Notes under the pieces: model-generated
Told to the model about the DNA's origin: nothing
Database searches by the model: none
The model's input: the letters and a program-made list of their open reading frames with translations, nothing else
Made by a program: the position numbers and the translations under genes
Assembly (NCBI GenBank): GCA_031213475.1
Contig: JARUPZ010000023.1
Span: 9,628,157-9,692,156 of the forward strand
Direction of reading: 5' to 3'
Origin: Nereocystis luetkeana
Taxonomy: Eukaryota > Sar > Phaeophyceae > Laminariales > Laminariaceae
Length of the DNA: 64,000 bases
Shown: positions 49,401 through 60,571 of the stretch, piece by piece
How positions within the stretch are numbered: position 1 is the stretch's first letter
Layout: every line of letters starts with the position of its first letter

Positions 49401-52400
49401 CCATTCCTGTGGCGCCGATTCTGATTGGTCCGAACGTATGAAAAATAATGAAATAACGATGGCCATACGGCGCCTAATATGATTGGACTGGAAACGATGG
49501 TCGTTCCTCGGATTGGACCACGAGGACGACGACGACGATGCGTCTCCAGCACCATTTTCTCGCTTCCTCTAACGAGACAAAACTTACATGCTGCTGCAGC
49601 ATGTGATCCGAAGCCACGACGAGAAGCAATAATACACCAAATACGCCGCGTGGGAGGCCTGAAAAGTATTTACAACTCACCCAGGCGAACGCCTCTCGCT
49701 GGAAACCCGGCCAGTTCTGGACAGCCAGCAAGGACCCGCGCTCCCATCCCGTTAGGCTCGGAAACGACGTGAGATCGACCAGCAGCATGAACAGCAGCGT
49801 CGTCGTTCCCAAGGCGATCTTCGCGCGGGTTGCCACGGGGTAGTAGCAGCAGCAGATGTGAGTTGTGGGGGCGGGAGGAGTGAGGGGGGAGAGGCGATCT
49901 TCGCGGTTTGTAGAGGGTAGAGGGCGTGGATTTCGAGGGGGGGTTCGACAAAGTACGGTTGTCACCCCCGATTGAAAACAGTATCTGATTGAAACAATTG
50001 CTCGTCTTCGGGAGCGGCTTCTAGAGAGTTGACGCTGCAACAGGCCCGGTTGTCCGAACAACACCCAAAGCCAAAGTTCTACAAGCCCCCTCCGCCCTGG
50101 ACCCGTCGGTCTGCTCCTACAGTACAGCGGAAAGCAATACATGTTCTACGAATGAATACGGTGCGTCGCAACGATCAATTCAACTATGCGAGGTGACAGG
50201 TAGGCGTGACTGGCTGGCCGACAAACCGCTCGCGCTTTCCGTTTTCATGCCGAGCATCATCAAAGCGCGCAAGAAGACTTGACAGGCTCGATTGACAACC
50301 ATTTTCGTGATCCAACGCGAGCGACGGTTAAGCTCGTCGCGAAATGAACGCAGATTACAGGCCGACCGACAAAGTGAGCGTGCTCTCTCCACCCATCATT
50401 CGAGCACACGATAGACGATAGGCCTGCCCCATGGCAGGCCGCGTCATGCGATTTCACGCACATCACCCCCCCCCGCCATCATCCTAGCCCCCCCCCCCCC
50501 CCCCCCCGCCCGGCATTGTAGGGATGCGAGGGTCTATGGTCATACGACTACGGCCATGCATGAGATCGAGTACATATTTCCTATCGAGTACACCCCCCCC
50601 CTCCTCCGCCCCTTTCACGCGCCGTCCGTCGCCAAACCTCCCCTCTACCTCGGCCTCAAGGCGTTGCGCCTGCAACCTTTGCCAGATGCCGCTTGGACCC
50701 ACACAACCCACCCATCCGTCCACCCGCTCCCTCCCGACAGCGCACCACAAGCTACACACTGCGAACCACGAACCGCGAAAACGCGAATCACGAACCGGAA
50801 CCGCGCCGCATACCCTCGCCAGGTGTCGCTACGCCTGCCGGCCTATCCGCCCACCCACCCCCCGGAGACAGCGCACCACGCACCGCGCACCGGGCGCGAA
50901 CCGCGAAGCGATTGCGAAACCAGTTACCAACCGCCGAGCCACGAACCCTGAACCGCGGATCACGAACCGCCTGGTCACACGCTACGCCCGCGCACCTACC
51001 CGCACACCGCCCCCCCCCGCCCGGCGACAAACAAACCGCGATCCGGTCGCGTACCGCGAACCGCGAACCACGAACCCCCTGCGAACCGCGAACCGCGCGA
51101 ACCGCGCGAACCGCCAACTGTAAAACCGCATGATCGCAAAACCGCGAGAACGCCGGCGCCCTGTACACGCCCTTATTCGACGCCGTGCCCTCTCTTTCGC
51201 GCACCTTGGGGACGTAGAAGCCCATGCACCTCCCGGAGCTGCCCCCCCCGGCCCTGGACCTGCCGATACCGTCGGCGATGCAAAGCGCCACCACCAAGAA
51301 CACCGCGATGGCGACGCTGAGGGACATCTCGCTGGCCAGGCCCCACGACGCGGACCCAGGCGCCACGAAGTTTCCGACGATCATGACGGGGTTCAGGTAT
51401 AGCGCCACGGAGAGGCCCAGGAAAGCCAGCCACTTGCGCTCGTGAAGGGCGTTCTGATGCGCATATTACGGGGGACCGTAGTAAGTAGGACCAAATATTG
51501 TTAGTAAAAAATAGGGAAACATACAGGTTTTTGTGTGTCCCGTAGGTCCTATTAACTGTGGTCCCCCGTAATAGTGAGAGGCGGAGGTGGGGGCGAACGG
51601 GGAGGGGGGTAGGGGGGTGAGGGAGCGGGGTTGGGAAGGCGGATGGGACGGAGGAGGACGGGGATGAGGTGGAGGCGGACGGGGAGGGGCAAACGGAAGG
51701 GGGGGGGAGGGCAGGGGTGGAACTGAGTTCGGGCCCCTATCGCCCCCGCTGAGCCATTCGCGGCGCAACAGGCGGACAAGGGAGATACGTAAACATCGTC
51801 CCTCTACTTTGGCTCTCAGGGCTAACCAGACTTCGGGCGGGACCAAAGTCGTGTCGTCGGATTGCCCCATGTTTTCAACCAGGCAAGCTCAGGTGTCAGG
51901 ATAACTTCGCGGGGTGGGTGTCGGTCGAAAGCGAGCGCCCAATGTAACAATAAGCGCAACACGAAACGAAGAGGGAATCCTCCCCGGAACCCAGGCGCGG
52001 GGTTCACCCCACAGCTATTTTTCCAGGCGGTGGCGCTTTGGTTTTCAGCTTGCGTCACACCATTTCCGCCGCTTTCGCTCTCTCTCTCGGATCCAGCCAA
52101 AAGAAGCCCGGGAGACCCATCGTTCAGACACACCGCCGACGGTCTTCGCTACCGCCTCAACACTTTTTCCGGCCACCATGCTCACGCGATCGCCCGACAA
52201 TTCAACACGCTCACGTGTCGACATCGGCTGGTTCACACAACAGGCGGCGTCATTCCGTCGACGACGACCCTCCACCCCCGCCGTCGATGAAAACACATAC
52301 ACACACACCGCCTGCCTGCCCATGCCGTGACAACGTAGCGCGTGAACATTGAACCCCCACGCCGAAACACAACCCCCATCCCCCAGGAACACAGCGGGTA

Positions 52401-55400
52401 CATATTGAAACCCTCCGTCGAAACACGACCCCCTCGTCGAAACACGATCCTCCGTCCCCTGGGAACACAGCGCGCATACATTGAAACGTCTCGCCGAAAC
52501 ACAACTGCAGTTCCCTGACAATGCAGCGTGCGCACATTGAGCCCCCTCGCCCCCCCTCGCCTACACACACAACCCCGGCCCCCTGGCAACCCAGCGTGTG
52601 GTTACCTTGAAACCCCCCGCCGCATTACGGTGGAAAACCGTGTAGCACCAGTGAAGCCACGCCGGCAGCCACAGCGCCAGCACGCACGCTAAAGTTATTC
52701 GAGTCCACGGCTCCGTCGCGCCCGTCTCGTACTCCAGCGCCCATTGCGCCGAGCTCAGCCCGGCAAAATTCCGAGTCACGCCACTACTGCTATCGCCTCC
52801 GTCTAGCATGCTGCTGCTGGCAGCCGTGGTCAGGAAACCAACCTTTCGTGAACAGGGAGTATGAGTATATTAAGGGACGGTAAATAGCGAGGAGGTGGGG
52901 GGGGGGGCGTACTCATTTGTTGCTTGCCTCAGTCATTTGACCATTGACCACGCATCCCTTTCGAGACGGAGCACCGTTCCTACTCCTAGTAGAGACACCT
53001 CCAACAATTGGGCGCTCATTACGTTGTTTCCACATATTACATCTAATTTTTTTGCTAATCTTTTTCCCCTTCCTGTTTGGGGGAGGTTAGTCGGGTTGCG
53101 TCCCACACAGGTATTTGATTTCGCGGGTCCGTTGCTTGTGTCCATTTCTACTCTTTAATGAGTCCATCGGCTTGGGCGGTTGTCTGAATGATGCAGTGGA
53201 ACGTAGTGGCGTTCCCATCGATCCGTTGCGGGGGCGGACAGAGAGGGGTCGTCAAAGGGTACACCCCGCAAAATGCAATAAACCTTACCAGGTACCGATA
53301 CTTCATTGCAACAAACCATACGATACACAGTACCAAACCTTACGCAACCTCGTGCGAAGAAAAAAACATCAGTAAACCTTACGATACTGCCGTACAATGT
53401 ATTCACAATCATACATACGACAAGGAAAAAAAAAAAAAAACACGAAACAAAAAAAACTACCTTTTCGACAAAACGAAAGCCCTTCGAATTACCCACTTCG
53501 TGCAGCATCACAAGTAGCGCAGAAATATCCTGCAATCGAACAGAATACAACACAACACCAGGCACATAAAACGATACGGGCGTGCGTGCTGCAACACAAT
53601 GCAATCAAACAGAACAGAACACAACACCCAACACCAACACCAACACCGGGCGCACAAATTATACGGGTGTGTATGTTGTGCGCACACCTGGACGCGGTAC
53701 TGGCTGATGAGCGGCTGTCCCCGAATGGTCTCTTGGTTCTGGTAGAAATTAAAAATTGTGTAGCCGCGGTCCGTCGGAAGGCTTCGAACCCGAACAGAGA
53801 TGCCCTCCTGCTCGACACCAGAAGCCGGAGAGAGTTGGGTTGATTGCGTGTAGGCTTAGATAGGAAGTGGGGTGGCGTGGTGGGCATGTGAGGTGAAGTG
53901 AAGAACGTGAGAGCAGACGGATCGAATTGGGGGGGGGGGGTTATTTCTCGCGCGGTATATAGGCCCGGTTCGGTTTCCGCTACATATCACAGGGGCGAAT
54001 GGCCGACGGAGGCAACGAAGACACGATGACAACCTTGTGGTTGCCACCATCGTCGGAATCATCACATCATCATCTCCAGAATTGCCGTTGTCGTCATGCT
54101 CGTGGTTATGTTCATCATATCATCACCATCATCATCACCAACATCATCACCACAACTATTAATACCACTACCCTCAACGACAGCGGTGGCCGTAAACCTA
54201 CCAGTGGCAACGACAGGAATCCCCCCCCCACCGCGCCCCTCGGCCCTCCACCCGCCTCCAAAACCCGCAACGACAAAGCCTCGTCTCCTACAAACTCCCT
54301 CTTCACGTCTCCTCTTTTCCTACAAACCCCCTCCATCCCCCCCTCACCTCTCTCTCCCCTCCCCCTCCCCCTCCCCCTCCCCCCGGTACACCGTACACAC
54401 ACCTGGAACAACACCGGTTCCCAGCCCTCTTCGCAATCGCCCCATTCACCCCCGTCCCCCGCCCCCCCCACACACGCCTCCAAGTTCAAGTCCACGATTG
54501 CCGGGTCCGGGAGCGACTCCAGCGTGGTGTCATTACCGAACGACGCGTGGAGAGAGACGCTCCCGTAGAGGTCCGTCATGCCCGCGAAGATCCCCGAAAA
54601 GAGCGCGCCGTAAGGTGTCGCTGTCGAGGACATTAGCGATGACGACGACACTCGCAACGGAGACAAGCCCGAAGGAAGCGATACCGGATCGAACGAAGTA
54701 CACCCCGACGCGGACGCTTCGCCGCCGTCACCGCCGTTGCCGCCGCCGCTGCTGCTTCCGCTGCCGCTGCAGTCATCCACCCCCGGGGCGGCGGGGAGCG
54801 TAGACGTCCCCCGGAGGTTGTCCCGCACGATGAGGGTGATGCCCAGGCCGAAGACGAGGTAGGTCAGGACGAGGAGGGATGCGACCATCGCGGCGGGCAT
54901 CACCTCCATGAGGATGATCGGCTCGGACTGAGCCGTTAGTCGGATGTTTCGTACATCCAATTCTTCCTCCAGGGCTGTGAATGGGGTAGGTGTTGGGGTT
55001 GGAGTTGGGGTGGGGATGGGCGGGAGTGGGAGCGGGGACGTGGATGGGGGGACCAGGGGCGGTAACGATCACGCGCGTGGGGGTGGGGCGGGTGGGTGGG
55101 CGGGCCCGCGGAACGGCTCCGAGAGAAAGCTCGCACACTGAGTATCTTTTGTCTGCTGTACAGTAACGGTAAAGAGCGTTGACATGTTTCAAAACCCACG
55201 AGATTTCTCCGGGGGGCAGGATGGGCCGGTTTCTTCAACCACGGCTTCCCCAAACGCCTCCATACAATAATTTATCATTTACCTCATACACCATCAACGG
55301 CTAGTGTAGCTGCACAAGGGATCATATCTCGGGCGGAAGCGGGGGTTACAACAATAGCTCAGGAGGCGCCGACACAGGCTGTCGCTCGCAATCCGCTACG

Positions 55401-57331
55401 ATACACTACGGCTTCGCTCACAGGCATCCCCCCACTCCCCCTCCCTCCCCTCCTCCAAGTCCCCCCCAAGCCCAGCCTTGCTTGGCATGCGCGCAAATGA
55501 ACCGGCTCTCACCGTGCAATATCTGCTTCGGTCCCGGCAGCCTCCCGATGAAGCTGTTCGCCCTCGCCCTCAGCCGTCTCGCCTCCTCCGCGACTCCCCC
55601 CACCCCGCCCCATCCCCCGACACCACCAAAACTTCCACCGCCACCGCCTACCCCGCTCTCCTCAGCTCCCGACTTAGCGTGCCTTCGATCGACTTCAGCG
55701 CACGGCGTGATCGACCCGGCCGGAGAAACGACAGACACCAACTGCGGAGCAGCGTCTAGGGGCGAAGGCTTCGCCGCCGCCGCCGCTGTCCCCACCGCGG
55801 AAGCGGAAGCAACAGCAGCAGCAGCAGCGGCAGCAGCAGCGTTTTCGTTTGACCCTGCTCCTGCTCCTCCTGCTCCTCCCCGCCCTCCTTCTCCGCTTCC
55901 TCCTCCTCCTCCCCCTTCTCCATCTTGTCCGACTATCGGTCCCGTGAGACAGCGATCGTGCACCGACCCGTCCCCCACCCCCGCCATCATCACCGGGGGC
56001 GGCGGTGCCGCCGCCGTGACAGCAGCATCACCGCCATCGCCACTGCCGACGCTGACGCCGCCAGTGGTGGCTGAGGCCAGATCCTGCGCGCTCTGCAAGA
56101 TGCCGAGCCGGGGCGCGGACATCTTGCGGGTGTGGCTCCTGGTCACGGAGGAGGTGGGCGGAGCATTGGGCGTCAGGGAACGCTGCCGCCGGTCATGCTT
56201 GGGCGCGGACGAGAACGAGCCGCCTCCCGAGCCGATATACGGCCCCGCGCTCAGGAGCGGCAGGGGGGGGCATGGCTCCAAGGACGTGTCTCGCGACGTT
56301 GGCGGCATCAAAGGCGGCGGCGGCGGCGGCAGCAACGGCGGCGGGGACACGGCGGTCACGGTCGTCGCAAACCCGATCTCTCGTTTCTCCTCTCCTTCCG
56401 ATTCGCCGGTAGCGTTTCCGGAAGTACCACCACCAACAACACCAACACCACGGCGAACACCCACATCACCACCACCGTCGACCTCTTTTTCTTCGGCACC
56501 CCCCCGGGCCCAGCGGCCGTTCCGCGCGACGTCCCTCCGCGGATCGACCCTTGGCGACCCGCGCCTTCTCGGCAGATGAAAAGCCGCCGCTGTCGCCACG
56601 GCGGCGTCGTCGGCGTTGTCATCATCGTCATCGGCGTTGTCCTCGTCCTCGTCGTCGTCATCTTCGTCCCAGTGTGTATCCCACGCGTCGGCCGACTGGG
56701 TCCGCAGCATTCCGGCGCTCGGCCGGGGCCTGGGATCTACAGAGCCTATCTCGCCCTGCCCGTCCGTGCGGGGAGAAGGCCCACGCAGGGGCGGGGGGAT
56801 ACGTCTGCGGTCTGCCGCTACCCCGACGGCGAGTGGATGAACGCCGCGCTCGAGGGGATGACTGCTATACCTGCTGCTGGTGCTGCTGATCCTGCTGCTT
56901 CTGCTCCTGCTCCTGCTCCTGCTGCTGCTTCTGCTCCTGCTGCTGCTTCTGCTCCTGCTGCTGCTTCTGCTGCTGCTTCTGCTTCTCTTGCCGTTTCTGC
57001 CGCTGCCGCTGCCGCTGCCGCTGCCGCTGCCGCTGCCGCTGCCGCTGCCGCTGCCGCTGCTGTTACTGTTACTCCTACTAACATTGCTATCGTTGTCACT
57101 GCTCCTGCTGCTCCTACTGCTGCTACCGCCGCCGCTGCTGTTGCTGCCGTTGTTGCTGCCGCTGTCGCTCTCGCTATAGCTACCGCTGTTGCTTCCGCTG
57201 TTGCAGCTGCTGTTACTGTCGTTGTCTGAAACAATTACGTAATCAGAACTGCTGTTGCGTTGTTCCTGAGCGGCGATTGAAGTCGCCGTCCTCGTCGCCG
57301 TCGTCCCTGCCACTGGCGACACCGCTTTCAT
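34638..57331 (-). CDS. Wntless-like multi-pass membrane protein fused to a class 3 lipase
   Basis: Minus-strand exons: 57331-55513, 54974-54403, 53807-53688, 52842-52606, 51453-51205, 49818-49588, 48218-48075, 47575-47453, 47019-46915, (doubtful 46784-46640), 46192-45996, 45098-44927, 42232-42174, 41778-41622, 40969-39734, 38799-38578, 37926-37780, 37545-36454, 36066-35884, 35192-34638. Without the doubtful exon the frame is continuous: 2,539 residues. Residues 1-606 are Ser/Gly/Arg-rich. A helix (AAMVASLLVLTYLVFGLGI) and a ~180-residue lumenal-type segment precede about eight helices (residues ~860-1190) whose order and spacing, ending in YRFFALQ ... MLLYLPAS, resemble Wntless-type 7TM domains. 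The lipase_3 part has LLELAWETYNDP, VVAFRGSVGTKHWMDNL, VHTGFWNSYE, nucleophile elbow GHSMGG (Ser ~1916), SFGAPRVGN, DGDPVP (Asp) and WWYTHVG (His): a complete triad. Two insertions (~412 and ~290 residues) split it. Alternative: a diacylglycerol lipase relative with extra helices. Confidence 0.78.
37389..37427 (-). repeat. Poly-Gln codon repeat in a lipase-gene insertion
   Basis: CTGCTG on the plus strand gives about ten CAG codons on the coding strand, inside the low-complexity insertion of the exon at 37545-36454. Confidence 0.9.
38160..38202. repeat. (GGGGT)n repeat in a lipase-gene intron
   Basis: About six GGGGT units between the exons at 38799-38578 and 37926-37780; potential G-quadruplex. 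Confidence 0.9.
41063..41222. repeat. R3 end fragment joined to R4 copy 2
   Basis: GTACTCATTATCATGCATGG and CCGTAGTTATATGACCAC are an R3 end. Directly after them ATTCATTTGTTGCTCGCCTC to AGAGACACTTCCAAC matches R4. The adjacency suggests R3 and R4 share a terminal module or inserted into one another. In the intron upstream of the exon at 40969-39734. Confidence 0.65.
41822..41867. other. Short hairpin next to a splice acceptor
   Basis: AAACGGTTTTTGAAG and a reversed AAAAACCGTTT form an 11-bp stem about 60 bases upstream (in the transcript) of the exon at 41778-41622. It may only reflect a decayed small element. Confidence 0.5.
42336..42475. repeat. Degenerate (AGCCA)n minisatellite in a lipase-gene intron
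   Basis: AGCCA/AGTCA words follow each other over about 130 bases, e.g. CCAAGCCAACCTAAGCCAGG and CCAGCCAAGCCAAGCCGAGC. Confidence 0.75.
42699..43025 (-). repeat. R3 copies (a short end piece at 42699-42760 and a longer copy at 42765-43025)
   Basis: Two G runs (about 42699-42708 and 42760-42768) each precede an ACTCGAT ... CATGCATGGCC end. The second continues through TAGACCCTCGCATCCCTTAC, CGGGACGGAGCATG, GCTTGCACCAAGCGCGAA and AAGAACCGCTTGTGAGGCGG. In the lipase-gene intron between 44927 and 42232. Confidence 0.75.
43520..43712 (+). repeat. R3 fragment
   Basis: CACCCTTCATGCGACTCGCC, GCGCTTGGTGCAAGCAATGT, GACATGCTCCGTCCCGGCAA and GATGCGAGGGTCTATGGTCA end in GAGTACGCCCCCCC. Opposite orientation to the copy 500 bases to its left. 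Confidence 0.75.
44777..44828. repeat. 25-bp tandem duplication in a lipase-gene intron
   Basis: AGCTGCCTAACTCACAGCCC followed by TGTT occurs twice head to tail. Confidence 0.9.
47985..48072. repeat. (GAGG)n repeat abutting a splice donor
   Basis: GGAG/GAGG units run almost to the donor of the exon at 48218-48075, leaving only GTGCTCCC-type sequence (coding strand) at the start of the intron. Likely length-variable. Confidence 0.9.
48937..49098 (+). repeat. Diverged R3 fragment
   Basis: CACCCTTCGTGCGACTCGCC, CGGTGAAAACCTGACGTGCC and GGGGTGCGAGGTTCTCTATG match R3 with more substitutions than other copies. It lies in a lipase-gene intron. Confidence 0.6.
49205..49500. repeat. Degenerate tandem repeat in a lipase-gene intron
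   Basis: GATGGCCATTCCT, GGCGCCGATTCTGATTGG and close variants recur about every 50-70 bases (e.g. near 49251, 49349, 49392, 49458). Confidence 0.6.
50505..50600 (+). repeat. R3 end fragment between C runs
   Basis: GGCATTGTAGGGATGCGAGG, CATACGACTACGGCCATGCA and CCTATCGAGTACACCCCCCC are the R3 3' end. A C run also precedes it (about 50490-50508). Confidence 0.75.
50765..51125. repeat. Degenerate (CGAACCG)n array in a lipase-gene intron
   Basis: Over about 360 bases the words GAACCGCGAACC, CACGAACC and CGCGAACCG dominate, densest at about 51055-51120. Confidence 0.8.
51465..51572. mobile_element. MITE copy C (lipase-gene intron, 12 bases from a splice acceptor)
   Basis: TTACGGGGGACCGTAGTAAG at the left end and TATTAACTGTGGTCCCCCGT at the right end are imperfect inverted repeats. 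The interior AAATATTGTTAGTAAAAA is shared with copy A. On the gene's strand its left end lies 12 bases upstream of the exon starting at 51453. Confidence 0.85.
52905..53012 (+). repeat. R4 copy 3
   Basis: GCGTACTCATTTGTTGCTTG through TAGAGACACCTCCAACAATT matches the copy at 30343-30461 with few changes; it again follows a G run (about 52897-52906). Confidence 0.85.
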
Positions 57332-58612
57332 AGCGCTAGGTCTTCAGCAGATTCACGTCGGCTCCTTCCGGCTGCCGTCTGCCTGGGGTTGCTGGTAGCT
57401 ACAGCAGTAGTGAACGACCACGTTGGTCGGGTGGTCGGGGAAATTCCGTGGAGCGTTCTCGAGGTACAGCTTAGACTTATTCTGCAATTTTTGCAATTTT
57501 TAGCAATTAAACACTCAACATGCAGCGCGTGTTACCGGTACGACGGCCACTGTTGGACGCAAAAGCGCGCTGACTGGAGTCGGCGGCACCTTCTGTTGAT
57601 TTTTATGGTGAGTTTCTGCCGCCGAGGGACCTTGAGGGCCCTCTCACTCGTCTCCTCCTTGGCGACGAGATTCCACGTTGTATGTTTTTTTTTAGAAGAG
57701 GAGTTTAAGCTCTTTTTGTAGGCTTTCTTTTTGCGGGTTTCTAGCATTCCCCGTGCGGTGCGATTTCTGAGCCCAGACCAAGAGCATCAGCCAGCGGCAT
57801 CAGACAAAGCAACTGCTACTAGTCTCAGTGCATATAGTGAAGCTTCGTTGCCTCGTGTTCGGCATGCTCACCCATGACTGTCGCGCTGGACCAGCTTGAG
57901 TCCTTATGGCCGCCCTATCGGGGCGCGGTCTTGCTGGGAGTCGCACGAGAGTCTCAAGGACGCGTCTCCAACGCTCGCGTTGCTGTTGTCGCAGGCCATG
58001 TCGCACTCTCCCTCGAGGTGAAGTCGCCAGCTGCAACAAAAGGTACCAGAGGCAATCACCAGCCAGCCGATATTGCGCCAGCAGCTTCAACTTCCCCGCC
58101 TGTTGATCATGGCCCGCGCTCTTTGCGGCCTCTTTCTCGAGCGGTGCGCCTGACTGTGCTGCTGGACGCTGTGCCTGATTCTGCGCCGAAGTCGGGGAGG
58201 CATCAGATGGCCAGGTTCCTCACAAAAGTTCTGTCCCAGGTACCCGAAGAAGCAGGTGGTGGGGAGAAGAAGCGGGAAGACGGAATGGCTTCTGGTTCCC
58301 GACCTGGGGGCGAAGGCTTCATTGCAGCTGCTGCATTGCCCAGACGCGAAGAGGGCCTGCTCGGGCGGGACGTCCCGGAGATGCTTGTCGTGGAGCACAC
58401 CGATGAGGTGAACTTCTGCTTGCAATTCATTCGTACCCCTCATAACTCGTGTACGGTACCTGGTACCTACCTGGTACCTACAACAGTATGTCGTACTGCC
58501 CGGTACTCGTTTGGGCGAGAGGGAGAGCAGTTGAGCAGTTGGCGAGCGGTTGTTGCTGTTGGTGGTGGTATACGAGCTGGGCCGGGCGAGACGCTAACAT
58601 TATGGCTGGACT
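57332..58612. other. Upstream flank of the lipase gene with an unclassified open frame
   Basis: It contains the presumed promoter of the minus-strand lipase gene. A ~260-codon plus frame at 57874-58656 and overlapping minus frames (57800-58090, 58087-58443) are open together. Composition looks protein-like in both directions, e.g. plus MTVALDQLESLWPPYRGAVL and minus LAQYRLAGDCLWYLLLQLA, but I recognise no family and cannot choose the strand. The plus frame ends inside the inverted repeat that follows. Four TACCTGGTA words lie at 58457-58689. Confidence 0.3.
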
Positions 58613-58613
58613 G

Positions 58614-60571
58614 GATTTCCGAGACGGTTTTTGCGAATCAGAATCTGAAATTTTGACAGATACTGCTGTAAAATACCTGGTACCTGGTAACAATTTTTCT
58701 GACGGGATACTTTTTAGACCTATGCCAATGGTACAGCGAAGTTGCAATAAAAAGGTTGAATTTCAAAAGATACCCGCCAAAAAAAAACAGAACACGCTTC
58801 CTATGGGCCACCTAAAAAAAAAAAAAAGTTCCGAAGACCTATGCCAATGGAACCGCGAAGTTGAAAAGTTTTTTTTCAAATATATGGCTTTAAAAAAACA
58901 GCCGAAAAAATTCTCGTACAGCCGCTGTGGGGAAAAAAGAGAAAAATGTTTGATTTTTTCTTTTTTTTTCCCCAACGGCTGCAGGCGGCGCAATTTGTGT
59001 TTTTCTGGTCGCAAATTTGTCAACACGGTGATCGAAACCAGCTCGTGCGACGATCGACCCTCGATTTCGACATAGACTCAGCCCACGGCCAACCCACTCG
59101 GTATCTGGCAAACCCAACGAGTATAGATGACGGCAGGCGGATCCATGGTCTAGGGGGCGAGAGCTTGCCGGCGGCGTCCTACGGTATCCTCCCAAACCTG
59201 AAAAAAAGTCTATTTTTTGCCATTCGAGACGGATGGAGAAGTTTTGTCTTCTGTTTTGTGCAAACCAGCGGTCAAATGTTTTTTTATCACACGCCTGGTT
59301 AGTTCCCGCCACATGACACCGGCCATGGTGTGAAGACGGTGACCCTAGGGTGGGTCGGAGCCCCTAACGAGCGCACTCCGTTCAGAATTCGTGACGCAAT
59401 CGTTGGTTTTGTTGATCGATGTCTGTCGAGGACTCGGAATCTCGCCGCTTCGAACCAAAGATCGGCCTGAGTTTTTCTCAAGCCGATGTTGGCCCAACAT
59501 CGGCCCCAGATTTGCTTTTTTCGGGCTTTTCCAAAAGTTAGGAACTTTTTTATTTTTAGGTGGCCCATAGGAAGCGTGTTCTGAAAAAATTTGGCGGGTA
59601 TCTTTGAAATTCAAACTTTTTATTGCAACTTCGCTGTACCATTCGCATAGGTCTAACTTTTGGAAAAGCTCAAAAAAAGCAAATCTGGGGCCGATGTTGG
59701 GCCAACATCGGCTTGAGAAAAACTCAGGCCGATCTTTGTTTCGAAGCGGCGAGATTCCGAGTCCTCGACAGACATCGATCAACAAAACCAACGATTGCGT
59801 CATGAATTCTGAACGGAGTGCGCTCGTTAGGGGCTCCGACCCACCCTAGGGTCACCGTCTTCACACCATGGCCGGTGTCATGTGGCGGGAGCTGACCAGG
59901 CGTGTGATAAAAAAACATTTGGCCGCTGGTTTGCACAAAACAGAAGACAAAACTTCTCTATCAGTCTCGAATGGCAAAAAATAGACTTTTTTTCAGGTTT
60001 GGGAGGATACCGCCGTAGGACGCCGCCGGCAAGCTCTCGCCCCCTAGACCATGGATCCACCTGATATCTTCGAGGCCGTCATCTATATTCGTTGGGCTTG
60101 CCAGATACCGAGTGGGCTGGCTGCGGGCTGAGTCTATGTGGAGATCGAGCGTCGATCGTCGCACGAGCTGGTTTCGATCACCGTGTTGACAATTTGCGAC
60201 CAGAAAAACACAAATTAATTGCGCCGCCTGCAGCCGTTGGGGAAAAAAAAAGACAAAATCAAACTTTTTTCTCTTTTTTTCCCACAGCGGCGGTACGAGA
60301 AAAATTTCGGCTGTTTTTTGAAAGCGATATATTTGAAAAAAACTTTTGAACTTCGCGTTTCCATTGGCATAGGTCTTTACGTCTCTGATATTTATATGTT
60401 TTCGTCAGCTAGCCCGATATTAGTAGAATTGGGACTAATTGTTTTGCGACAAAGTGATGAAAAAAAAATCAAAAATCAAAAACGCACTCTCGTCAAAAAA
60501 AAAAGTTTTGTTATTCTACAGTATGTGTCAAAATTTCAGATTCTGATTCGCAAAAAACGACTCGGAAATCG
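58614..60571. repeat. Long inverted repeat (~2 kb), probable fold-back element
   Basis: The outer ends match in reverse complement: AATCAGAATCTGAAATTTTG at the left and CAAAATTTCAGATTCTGATT at the right. The main arms are about 58836-59545 and 59650-60390, roughly 90% or better by eye. Examples are CGGTATCTGGCAAACCCAAC against GCTTGCCAGATACCGAGTGG, and the TGAAGACGGTGACCCTAGGG stretch against its complement. The ~100-bp centre (59546-59650) holds an inverted copy of 58716-58834, so the structure is nested. Frames within are mirror images of each other and encode nothing recognisable. Confidence 0.88.

Noticed and set aside
55482..57229. Two 365-codon plus frames rich in Pro, Ala and Arg
   Set aside because: They are antisense to the Ser/Gly-rich first exon of the lipase gene; GC-rich triplet composition keeps several frames open.
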